DNA of 64,000 nt from Sipunculus nudus. Lineage: Eukaryota > Annelida > Sipuncula > Golfingiida > Sipunculidae. The stretch lies in assembly GCA_026874595.1 (NCBI GenBank), contig CM049311.1:54193676-54257675 (forward strand), read 5' to 3'. The notes below the pieces were generated by a model. It did not search any database. It saw only the letters and a program-made list of their open reading frames with translations, and had not been told where the DNA came from. Below are positions 51,241 to 61,850 of this stretch, piece after piece (the stretch's first letter is position 1; the number at the start of each line of letters is the position of its first letter). Both the position numbers and the translations under genes were made by a program.

Positions 51241-52255
51241 CTGTAAGAGAAGACTGGACTGGCTGTTAATGTGCTAGGGGAACGGTGTACCTTGAATGGA
51301 TGAAAAATGCATCTGTGACAAATATTTATTTATAAATAGATGACACGAAAGTAAACGGATTTTAGAAAAGTAATTAAATTATTTAAAAAAATTGCTTTAT
51401 TTTTTTTTGTTCATGTTTGATTGTGTTATGTGTTCTTCAGCCTAAGGCTGTATGGCTTGACCAGAGGAGAAGTGGTATGTCCTTAATTCTGCCACTGGCT
51501 GGCCTGGCTACAGGAGAGTGAAGTACGTCTTTCCCTGCACTGAATAGCCTCTTCGCTGCTGGCTACTTGGATAGCCTTCTTATGGATAGTTGGTAACAGA
51601 TGGAAACGGGCACCTTGAGGCCCCAGACCTGATATGCAGCGACTGGAGGAATTTTGGCATACAGGCTTATTAGTTTGTTAATACACCCTGACACCCATGA
51701 ACCAAACGCCCAGCTATGGCAAATAAAATCTTTACAAGCTGGGACAAGAAAACGAAGCTGGTGGACACTCTTCCTCTAACTGAAAGTGCACAAGTGTGGT
51801 AATATTTCACGGGATTGTTGCAGCACTTAACTACCTGTTAGCCCCCTGACCAAGCGGATCTTTCAAGGAGTGCTATGTTTGCCTTCCAGCAAATTAGGCA
51901 GTGAAAGAGCATTTTAAATACACTGCTCCAATCAAAACAGCTCGCGGCGGCTGAATACAATGGACAATCCCAAATATACATGGAAACAGGAAAGGAATAA
52001 AGCCTAACATAAGGTATTTGAACGGACAGGGTGACGATGCTTGGTGCAAGGAAACTTGGCAACTACAGAGTTCGCATCATGGCCCCAAGCAGAACTTGAC
52101 TGCAGAGTTAGGGACAATTCTGAACAAGCCGAATTATGCACCTGAAGACCCACTCTGGGTCAAAACAAGTAATTAAAGACTTGTCAATCATGTTTAGCTA
52201 GGAGGAGATTGAAAGGGCATTTGTATGAAGAACTTGAGACCATAACCGCGGTCCC
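51241..52255. other. Intergenic, more GC-rich DNA
   Basis: Higher GC content than the surroundings, with minus-strand frames (for example 51838-52062) that I do not recognise. It may belong with the coding-like remnant next to it. Confidence 0.35.
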
Positions 52256-52725
52256 TTAGTTCAAGAATCCATCAATCCTTTGAGACCATCTGCCACAGTG
52301 ACACATCGCAAAACCTTGAATGGAAGTATTGCACCTCATGGAATGGGAAGGTACAGCAGCAACCCCACGTGTCTCAAGAAGTGCCCCATGCCGAACAACC
52401 TCGTGGACCACCTCTCTTTTTATCCGCGCTTGACTTTCTACCCAGGATGCTTCCTCGAACGGAGAACTGGCAGCTAGCTGCTTAACAAAATCTTCAGATA
52501 GAGGAACATGCAGAATGTAATGGTCACGAGGGTCATGTTCGGAAAGGGCTTCTAAGCAAACCATAGTGAGTAGGGAAAAGAAACGTTTTGACAAGGAAGG
52601 GGATCTGTTTTCTGCTCTCACAAGGTAACGCCGCATACTTGACCACCCTCCCTCATAAGTTTAGGCCAAGCTACACCAAATCCAGGCTCACTGACACCAG
52701 CAAAGCATTTGATATCCATAACAAC
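52256..52725 (-). pseudogene. Unrecognised coding-like remnant
   Basis: The minus strand has a 126-codon frame (52256-52636) with fairly complex composition, including LSEHDPRDHYILHVPLSEDF and SWVESQARIKREVVHEVVRH. Just upstream another frame begins MDIKCFAGVSEPGFGVAWPK (start near 52720); a one-base shift near 52640 would join the two. Composition looks protein-like and GC is higher than around it. I do not recognise a family; a broken transposon protein is a reasonable guess. No promoter or splice sites are evident. Confidence 0.3.
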
Positions 52726-53019
52726 ACTAACTTAATAACACAGGCCGTTTAATGACACTTTCTGTTTTAAAGCTAAAAGGAGCGTTGGGATCACCGGCTG
52801 CTTGACATTGAGCTTGATTGTAAATGTTTCCGCTCCATTCCAATCCGGTTGGTCGTAGGCTCCTTGCGATGCTTCATATTGCAGTGCCCAGAGATGTGGA
52901 CAATTTGACATAAGTGTGCAAACCGTATTGCGCAGGAACGATCGATGAGGAGGTTAAGTGCAGGATTGCCAATGGTTCTGCGTATCATTCAGCAGGTGCT
53001 CCTGTGCAAACTAGCTTCC

Positions 53020-53290
53020 ATAACTCGGGGATGGAGCAGAGGACTCAAAGCCGGTGGGTGGTGAGTTCAAATCCCAGCCGAGGAGCGGTGAGATTTTACG
53101 GTCGGCCCCAACCCAGGGTGAGCACTCTGCAGGCGTAATGGGAAGGCTGTACCCGACAGCCATGTATCACTCACAAACGAATGTGTCTTTGGGAGGTTCC
53201 TCGATGATATGACCCAGCAATGGGGACGATAACACAGGACCTGCAGTAGACGCCTGCAGCGACGGAACATGGAAACGTCTTGCACCTTAA
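53020..53290 (+). mobile_element. tRNA-like SINE candidate
   Basis: A polymerase III B-box match GTTCAAATCCC lies at 53065-53075 and an A-box-like TGGAGCAGAGG at 53032-53042, with spacing close to that of a tRNA gene. The flanking sequence does not form a clear cloverleaf, so this is more likely a tRNA-derived SINE head, followed by a 200-base GC-richer body (GTGTCTTTGGGAGGTTCCTC) ending near 53290. No second copy is in the window to define its ends. Confidence 0.4.
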
Positions 53291-53930
53291 ACGGACGATT
53301 GTTTCGTCACCTCGCAATGTAAAGAGTTAATTGGTGCTTGAACATGATACGATCGTATATTCCGAAAAGGCAGTTTTGTTATCAGTTACACCTCTACACT
53401 ATTGCAATCTTATTTTCAATACAACTGCAACATATTGGCAAATGTGAGTGCATTTTACTTAAGTTACTGTGTATTTTGGTCTACGAAGACACAGGCCATA
53501 CTGCTCATAATCGCCATGACTAAAGCAGTAAGAGTGTATACCTAGCGGCAACAATGTTTTATGTACTTATTCCGTTTTATAAGGGTTATGGACATAATTA
53601 AACTGGGAATTTATGCAACTAGCTTATAACAGAATTTTGTTTAAAAAAAGGGATACTCGAGATACTGACGGGTTTATTCCCTTTTATTGAAATAGATCAT
53701 GTACTTAGCTTAGAATTGCACCCAAGTGAATACATAGGGTGTTGACTTAAATGTACTCTCGGACATATTTAACAATTAAGTCACCCTTGGTGGGTAGACC
53801 TGCAGGTGCGGTAGACACCAGGCCTGGGATACAGGATAAAAAAAATGCAGGAATCGAGTGCTGCCGACCTGTCATGAAGTCCCAAACCAAAATGGAACTC
53901 TGCAGATGTAAAAAAAATTAGCGCAAGGCC
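53291..53930. other. Intergenic DNA without recognised feature
   Basis: Nothing recognised on either strand. Confidence 0.5.
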
Positions 53931-54150
53931 AAAAAAAGGTCTGGTTTTCAGGCACTTTTTTCTCAGAAATCAGTGCGGGTGAGAGGTAATATTTTTTTTT
54001 TGGGGGGGGGGGGTACTTTCTTTTGTATGTTTCGATAAAAAATTTATATGAAAATAACAATTACTTTTGCTAAACAGGTAAAAGCACTACAAAAATTGTA
54101 TTATTTATCTCCTTGAAAGATAAAAATATTTTTTTTTGCCTAAGAATAAG
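53931..54150. mobile_element. Decayed MITE, related to 41427-41731
   Basis: AGGTCTGGTTTTCAGGCAC at 53937 and the following TTTTTTCTCAGAAATCAGTG, GTATGTTTCGATAAAA, GAAAATAACA and AAAGCACTACAAAA correspond in order to the reverse complement of 41550-41731. The other terminus is lost. A G-run (about 54001-54013) has expanded in the interior. Confidence 0.65.
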
Positions 54151-54201
54151 ATAAGTCAGCATTAAAAATAAAATGGAGTCGGTTACCTCCACAAAACTAC
54201 T

Positions 54202-55563
54202 ACTAGGGACCCAGGTGTCTCGACACTCAGCTGATTTTGTCTTAAAGGATATTTTAGAAGATTTTTTTTCAGAATAATGGTCTTGTGACCTTAATCAATG
54301 ACCTTGTGACCAGATAATCTGAGAACTTTTTTTTTCCTTGAACTTGCAGTAAATAGATTATTGTAAGAATCTTTCTTTTTTTTTTTTTTTTAAAGTGGGT
54401 CCAGTGACCTTCACCTCTGACCAGAAATCTCAAAATCTAAAGATTTCTTCCACATTGGTAAAGTAAGCCATGTGCGAAAGATGGAACGTTTGGGATGAAA
54501 AGTCTGATTTACAGTGCATCCACAATCAATTTAAAGATGTTGCTCCTGTGACCTTCACCTTTGACCTCTGGACCCTGAAAATCAATAATTATCTTTCTTA
54601 AGTGGTGGGTCATTAATAAATCAAGTTTGAAGCCAATCTGTCTATCCAATGCAGAATTAACATCCATAAACTAATTTGTGAATGGATGGGCCCTGTGACC
54701 TTGATCTTTGACCCTATGACCCCAAATCGAAAAGAATCTTCCCCTATGTCAGGTGAGTATAATATCTTGAAAATGAAAGGTTTGTGATGAAAAGTTTGGC
54801 TTGAAATGCATACACATTCCTCTTAAGGAAATGGGTCCTGTGACCTTTACATTTGGAAAAAAAAAGACGACAGAGTTCTTACTTTAGTGGTGAGCTATAC
54901 ATAAGTTGAGTTTGAAACCAATATGTCAAACTTAACTGGAATTATCATCCGGAAAATAATTTGTGAACAGATGGCCCTGTTACCTTGAGCTTTGACCTTG
55001 TGACCCCAGATTCATTTATGCTCACCCCATACTTTCAAGTTAGCTAAATGTGCAAGATTGAAAGTTTGGGATGAAAAGCTTGGCTTAAAATGCAGTCATA
55101 TCTTTTTAAATAAGTGAGTCTTATGACCTTGACCTCATGACCGAAAAATCATACAGGTTCTCTCTTTGGTAGTGGGCCATATGTAGGTCATGTTTGAAAT
55201 CCATATGCCAATACAACCTTGATTTACGATCTAGAAACAAATTTGTGTGGATGGATAGATGGATAGACAGACTGACAGGGTGATTACTATAGGCCATCCA
55301 CTTGTGATCAATAAACACACCAGGTTTTGGGACACTAGATGGAATCACAGCTGATAAACTCACATGATTGTTGTCATTTTGTAGTTAAAAAATAGAAAAA
55401 TATTCGTAAAAATACCAAGAAAATAGAGGTGGCGTCACCACTTTTCAGGAACTGGCAAAACTAGTTATAGTCAATATTCATGGCAGGATTCATGACAATC
55501 CGGACGCCACGACGGACAAAGCGCCATCCCTATTCCTCAGTTGACTTACAGTCAGCTTAGCTG
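54202..55563 (-). mobile_element. Hairpin-ended element in reverse orientation (1.36 kb)
   Basis: Read on the minus strand it starts after a TTTTT run with CAGCTAAGCTGAC, loop TGTAA, GTCAACTGAGG (55536-55563), then GTCCGTCGTGGCGTCCGG. The body has AGGTCA-type repeats (on the plus strand TGTGACCTTCACCTTTGACC at 54548). It ends CAGCTGAGTGTCGAGACACC and GGGTCCCTAG near 54202. Both ends are present. Confidence 0.7.
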
Positions 55564-56299
55564 AAAAATCTTCTCATGTGCGGTGAGCTGGTTGAAGGCA
55601 AGTACCAAGTCGGGCCTCCCAAACTCAGAGTCCGCTTCAAGAGCAGCTTTAAGAATAATAAAAAAAAAAAATTACATACAAAAATTAAGTGATATAATAT
55701 ATTGATGTTATATAGAATTATCTTTTTTATGGTGAAATGATTTAACCTTGGAAAGAAGTGATTCTCTCCATTACCTTTTCATGCTAAGGCACTTGGCCTT
55801 GTTGTCTTAATGAACTCATGATGGTGATATACACAATTGGTGACTGGAGAGGTGTTCAGGAGCGGCTGCAGAACAATATTTTAAATGTCAGTTGTCATTA
55901 TGAATTATTTAAATTGACAGATAATATCCAGGAAGCAGTTCAAATAAGAATTGCATTTCCGCCATTTTCCAAACTTTTTTTTTGGGGGGGGGGGGGCATG
56001 AATTAATTTAACCAGAATTCCGCTGATACATTTAAGTCTGACACAATCTGCATTCCCATTAGAAATTTAACCAAATTACAAATGTGTTTCTATCCTCACT
56101 CTTTCAACCTGTGATATGTCCAAAGATAATATATTACTTCCAGATAATATCTTCAGAATTTCTGGATTTCTTTTGTACTTATGACACTAATGACTGAAAT
56201 GTCATCTTTATAGTGTTCACACATGTGGAGTCCTGTATTTTCCCCATTGTATTCTTCGTCTTTTAAACAGTTTAACATACCTGGGCATTAAAATTTCGG
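55564..56299. other. Intergenic DNA; mononucleotide runs
   Basis: Contains an A-run (55660-55670) and a G-run (55985-55996). No gene recognised. Confidence 0.5.
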
Positions 56300-56470
56300 A
56301 TAGAAAAAAGTCCTTTATCTGTCGTCTGTCTGACCGTTCTTCCGCAAGACTGACACGTTTTGAAACCGTTAGAACGAATATCAATATACAGTCAAATGTT
56401 TCTAAATTCTCCTACGAAACCCGTACTTGTCACTTGACTCGGTACAGATCATAATATAAACTGTGTTTCA
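56300..56470. repeat. Fragment of a hairpin-ended element
   Basis: GTCGTCTGTCTGACCG, then AAGACTGACACGTTTTGAAA and ATACAGTCAAATGTTTCTAA correspond to 16960-17070, without the hairpin and without the rest of the body. Confidence 0.6.
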
Positions 56471-56756
56471 ACTGTCATTTTTAATCAAATGTACTTGGAA
56501 CCAGTCAGGGTGACTTTTCTTTGGTGTTTTCATCATGCTACGTGTCTTAATGGCGGTTATCCAGAATTGAATATGTACAGGCTAAGAAGAAGGACATCGG
56601 AATCTTTACTTTTGAAACTACAAATAGTTTTACACAGTATGGTGATCCTTGGAACAAACGTTACACAGTGTTTCTCTCATACAAAGAATGATTTGAAAAA
56701 AAGACCGATGTAATATATCAAAAGAATTTCGAAAGGATTCTAAATCAACTCCTCTT

Positions 56757-57060
56757 TCATGATGGTGTTAAAATGTACACATACTTGTTATGAGTCTTTT
56801 TACTAGTAAACCAAACATGGCTTTGTATTAAGATTATCCCCTCCTCACTGTTTTCGAAGTCGTCCGTGAGCATGGCCTTAAACCTAGCTGGTAAAATATG
56901 GGTACTATCACATCCAAGCTTGACATCATTGCAGAATTGGAAGGCTTTAAATGCCTCGCCATCATCCAACAGTCCTTTGTGGGGATATACGTCTGGACTG
57001 CCACAATTAGGCAAGATTTTCCATAGGTGCTGTCGGCTGAAAATGCTGGCACTACAAAGG
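56757..57060 (-). pseudogene. Unrecognised coding-like fragment, minus strand
   Basis: An 85-codon frame containing YPHKGLLDDGEAFKAFQFCN, then GCDSTHILPARFKAMLTDDF and ENSEEG. Composition is protein-like up to about 56830 and then degrades into AT-rich residues, as if an exon or a pseudogene ended there. I do not recognise the family. Confidence 0.3.
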
Positions 57061-57137
57061 TGGTGCCTGGTTCTGAATTCTTTTATTTATATTGACAGTC
57101 CCGTCATCGTTTTGGAAGCTACAGCAGAGGATTAATC

Positions 57138-57243
57138 AGTTAAACAGAGTTCTTGCAAGTATTCTTTCTGAAATTGAGGGTATGCGATTTTCTAGACTAA
57201 ATGCATACCTGGCAGCTGCTCTTCTTGTAGATTTGTATAATTG
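57138..57243 (+). pseudogene. Unrecognised coding-like fragment, plus strand
   Basis: A short frame reads LNRVLASILSEIEGMRFSRL then NAYLAAALLVDLYN and a stop. It looks like amphipathic helix but lacks a clear start or splice sites. It is followed near 57275 by another coding-like stretch (LIPEWMKWQIDVDCENRTN). Possibly remains of a transposon protein. Confidence 0.2.
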
Positions 57244-58610
57244 ATTCGTCTCTGAATTCTTAAGTTATAAATCTCTGATTCCAGAATGGATGAAATGGCA
57301 AATTGATGTTGATTGCGAGAACAGGACCAACTGCGGTGTACATCTCTTCTGGTGTGGTATCAGATTACTTTTGACTCTTCTAATGTGACATTTACTGCGG
57401 TGCCAACTTTCATTTTCAGTTTATTGTCTTATCTTTTGTACTGTAGTTGTGGTTTAGCTCGGGTTCAAAGGTTTCATTCAACGCTGTATAATCTCTTTAC
57501 GTGTGAGTTCAGGATGAGGACCGCCTAGATGACTGACCCATGGATTGCCCGGAGGGCTTCATAAGGTCGCCCTTGAGTGATTCAAGAATCCATGTAGCTT
57601 TGAATATCTTCTGCTTTTTGTCAGCCAAATTACATCTTCGCCAGTTAGCTATTTCATGCTCTTCATTAACTAGTGAAGCCAAACCTTTCGAAGGCGGACA
57701 ATGAGTCTTCCTATTGAGTAAAAGATGTGCTTTTCAGCAAATGGGACCTAATCTCCTCATTATTGTCATCAAATAAATCGTGCTTGTTTTTGGTGACAGG
57801 TCCCAGTATCTAGTTCCATAATGATACCTACGTGTTCCTTTGTTGATACCTCTTTGGCCTGATGTGGAACTTCATTTGGAAGTCAATGGTGTCAATATAA
57901 GTTCGAGTGTGTTGTGTATGGGGGGGGGGGAGTTTAGGGCGTGGGAGGGTAATCACAATTAGGAATTTTTTTTTAGAAACATATTTCAAATATATTACAA
58001 TTAAGTAAAAGGTTTGAATTATAGGTTAATTCTAAACCAGCTTTAGATATTTAATATTTCATCGTAAACTCAGAAATGCAACCAAAGTCTATAATTCATG
58101 TAAATATATTTCATTTTCCATATATCAATATTAGTTCTCTGTATATCGGGGGAAGGGGGGGGGGTTACATTGACAATTCCCCCTTACTAAAAAGTTTGGG
58201 ACGTGTTTGAGATAGGCCTACTTGTAGGTGTAAATGCGTTTATGTTGCCTGTATCCAAACCTACGGTTTTGTGTTTGTAACATTATAGAGTATAAATATT
58301 CATCCACATTCACAATATGTATGACAAAAATATATAATTAAACCCTGGTGCAGCGGCAAAGTGGGAATAGACATTACACGCTGACGCGGGCTTCACGAGG
58401 GCAGCCACCCGGCGAGTTTTTGAGATCGCTGCTTGAGTGATTTCTGCCGCTCGCTACGCGCTTGTTATGGGAGGATTTTTGGTAAAATGTGTTATGTATA
58501 TATACATGTAGTACGTAATCAGAATAATTAATAAATGAACGATTGCCTGTCCCCTTTTTATCATTACAATTATAAAGTTCTGCATTGTGTAAAAAAAAGA
58601 TTTATAGAGC
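57244..58610. other. Intergenic DNA with G-runs
   Basis: G-runs at about 57920 and 58155. A GC-richer piece at 58340-58470 (GGTGCAGCGGCAAAGTGGG) does not match anything else in the window. Confidence 0.4.
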
Positions 58611-58612
58611 CT

Positions 58613-58614
<2 letters not shown>

Positions 58615-58661
<47 letters not shown>
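58615..58661. repeat. (TA)n microsatellite
   Basis: About 47 bases of alternating T and A; the IYIYIY frames on both strands derive from it. Confidence 0.97.
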
Positions 58662-58664
<3 letters not shown>

Positions 58665-58981
58665 TTATCAACACTTACTTGACATAACAACCTTTAAACC
58701 TCATCTTTTACATAAACTTAGCACACTGCTCCATCTCTATACAATTAGTTCATGCTGCCTTACCTGGCTCTGTACTATGAACAAATACACTCAAAGTAAC
58801 ATTTTCTACAGTTTCTACATTTCATGCACATCAAAACAATAGTGGCACATACCTGTGTCAATAAGTACAATACTTAAGTACATTTTCTTACAATATAGGC
58901 CTACCTCCGGGCCGATCATTTGACACAACACTTGTGTCATTCTTTACACACTTGTTGTCCGAAGGCACAGTCTTAGTTATA

Positions 58982-59333
58982 CAGCCAGTCCTCGTTTGAG
59001 CGCTATTGGAAAGTTTTCAAACTATCGCGGCAGGCTACTACTATACAGGTGCGCCTTATGTCGACACATGTTTGAACCTTTCGAGCGCTGAGGACATTTT
59101 TCATGCCATTGAACTACAGCAGTTCCCTATTTTCAGCCACTCTGGGCCATGTCTGTGCAGCCAGTCCTCGTTTAAGCGCTATTGGAAAGTTTTCAAACTA
59201 TCGCGGCAGGCTACTACTATACCGGTTCGCCTTATGTCGACACATGTTTGAACCTTTCGAGTGCTGAGGTGATTTTTCATGCCATTGAACTACAGCAGTA
59301 CCCTATTTCAAGCCACATAGGGCCATTTCTCAT
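58982..59333. repeat. Tandem duplication, two 176-bp units
   Basis: CAGCCAGTCCTCGTTTGAGC at 58982 recurs at 59158 with few differences across the unit. A degenerate third piece (TCGCGGCAGACTACTGAACT) is seen at about 59944. The two similar frames (59006 and 59182) are caused by the duplication. Confidence 0.9.
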
Positions 59334-61850
59334 GTCATTTTCAGCAATTCTATATTTCAAGCCGCTCAGGGCCATTTTTCATATCAACTAGGGCAATTCA
59401 ATATTTCTAGCCTCATTGCTAATCATGGTTTTTGCCAATATGAGCGATCTTATAAGGTACAGGCATGTCTCCGTTACTACTTTATAAATGTTCGTGTCGG
59501 TTAACAGCGGCCACACTTACCTATGCTATGGCAATTCTTTTTAAAAGGTCACAGAGGCCAATTTCTCATGATATCTACATGAAATCTATTCAACCAGCCT
59601 CTTAGAGCCCTTTTTGATACGTACTATAGTATATTGTACTCTATGACACTTAACACAAACGGAAAAAATTCACATACCGTAGTATTTCCAGGAACCTGGA
59701 ACTTCTGGATTGGGTGGTCTTCATCATCTTCACTCTTCTTAATTTATGTACCTAACTACTTTATGTGTGGCAATGTGAACCGGAGAGTACCATTTCGGCC
59801 GCAGGGCCCCTTGTAGGATTTTTCACACAGATAGAAAACAACACAGAATTTTAGGTTTAAATTACCAAGTAGCCGAAATATCTGTCCGTTATATTATACT
59901 GCCAGTCTGATATTTATACGTGATAAACAGGGTCCTACAAGGGTCGCGGCAGACTACTGAACTTCGCCTTATGTCGATTATCCTTTAGCCCCTTAACACG
60001 TCTAAATGACTAAACCTAGTGCTGACCAGAGAAGAGTGGAGGCTGGAACATTCCTGGCCATAGGCCAGCCTACTTTACAATAGGGGTGGCATTAATGGGC
60101 GAGTCCAAATACTGATAGCTGACGGGTAGTAGGCCTTATGTCTTACACTCTCCCCCCCCCCTTATTTAAAAAAAAACGAAGTTTTTTTTTTATTAAATAA
60201 AGAAGACATCTTGGCCGTATACAGGCAAAAGCAATTTTGAACAGACGCACATTACAGCCTTAAGGTAAAAAAACCTGGGGACAGAGATTCCAGGAAAAAC
60301 CATGAGCTTGTAAATAATTGTGCCTTACAGAGCTGACAGTAAATATTTTATATAACTGCAATATCTTAATTTGTTCCCTTTCCCACAATTTTGTAAATTG
60401 GTAAGTTTATTCAAATAAACACATCGGGTAGTAATGGAATGATAACAACATAGAATAGCATTTCATGCATCAGTAAAACATTAATGTTTGCAAAATATTT
60501 TGCATAATGTCCAAATTGGCTGCACTGTGTCAGCATAGCACAAAATATATAAGACAGTCCTACTCAGAAATGAATCAGCATTTAGCATTCAAAAATGTCT
60601 TTCATTATAACTTTGCACAAGCAGGCAAGTCCATAGGCAGATTTTTATTTATTGTATTGCTATATATATATTTTTTAAATATATATGTTAGGGGCACTGC
60701 TGCTTGGCAACATCAACTGTATCCCCCGTGTTGTAACTTGTAGCTGTGCTGAACATACTGGTGTGTGCAGGAGGCAGAACATGTACGTCTTGCTCCTGCA
60801 AAGATAATAAAACAACGCCGCAGTATCTATTCAACACAAATTATATCACAATTAATATCAATAATGAACAACCCTGACTAAAAAGTAAATGTGATTTCGT
60901 TTTTAATGACTACCGCTTAGAGTTTACAGGTCTGAATAACTTTGACATTGTATACTGATCTGGTTAATGTAACAATTATCATATACAGGTTGAATGGAGA
61001 ATACGGTCAGGTCATACCAATACATTACCAGGGATTATATATGTACCTAAACGGATGCAAACTTGCATGAATAACAATTAAACTCAAAGTATAATAAGAT
61101 GTTTTAATAATTAATGTTTCAATTAATTCGGTTGTGCAAGGCATGTTATACTAAAAGGAAGAAACTTAATACCCTTAAACCGTAACCTATAATAAAAGAA
61201 TCAGTTTGCAAAGAGACCAACAGAACATTTGCTCGAATTATGAATGAAAAATCACACTATTTATTTTAAATATCACACTATTAATTCAACTCTTGAATGC
61301 GAGAGAGTGAACTATAGCTAATAACAAGCTAACAAATATATATTGGGTATAATTCCTAAATGAACAAATCTGTTTTTAATAGATTTAATTGTTTACATTT
61401 AATATTGATATCCAGTAATTTAAAATGTATACTACTAGAAATATTAATGTGCTGTTTATTTTAAATGCCCTATGTTGTTCAATTATACTAAACTGTGTAA
61501 AAGGTGGTTTATGGCATCCCCAAATATTTCAATATGTTTCCTGTTTCGTAAATGCCACCTTAAACGCACTTGACAGTCACCAAACAAGCATACTTCTCAG
61601 CCATGTTTAACTTATCTGGGATTACTCGACTTGTCAGTATTTCCTGACACTCGAAAGGTACACAAAGCTACTGCAACTGATAAGCGTTTTGACAGCTGAC
61701 TGCTTAATAAACAGAGACATGACATAAGGCCAGGTGCTTAGTTGATATCAGACTTTATATATACAGGATTATATAGTGTGAATTGTGGGCCACTGATATA
61801 AAATGAGTGTTTGGGAGTTACAAAGGCTGACGGCCATTGCGTGTAACAGT
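59334..61850. other. Intergenic DNA without recognised gene
   Basis: AT-rich. C-run at 60150-60159 followed by A- and T-runs. No convincing open frame, RNA gene or repeat copy. The last 100 bases may be the 3' tail of the adjacent retrotransposon. Confidence 0.45.

Noticed and set aside
53020-53110. A functional tRNA gene
   Set aside because: Box-like motifs are present but the acceptor and anticodon stems do not pair convincingly.
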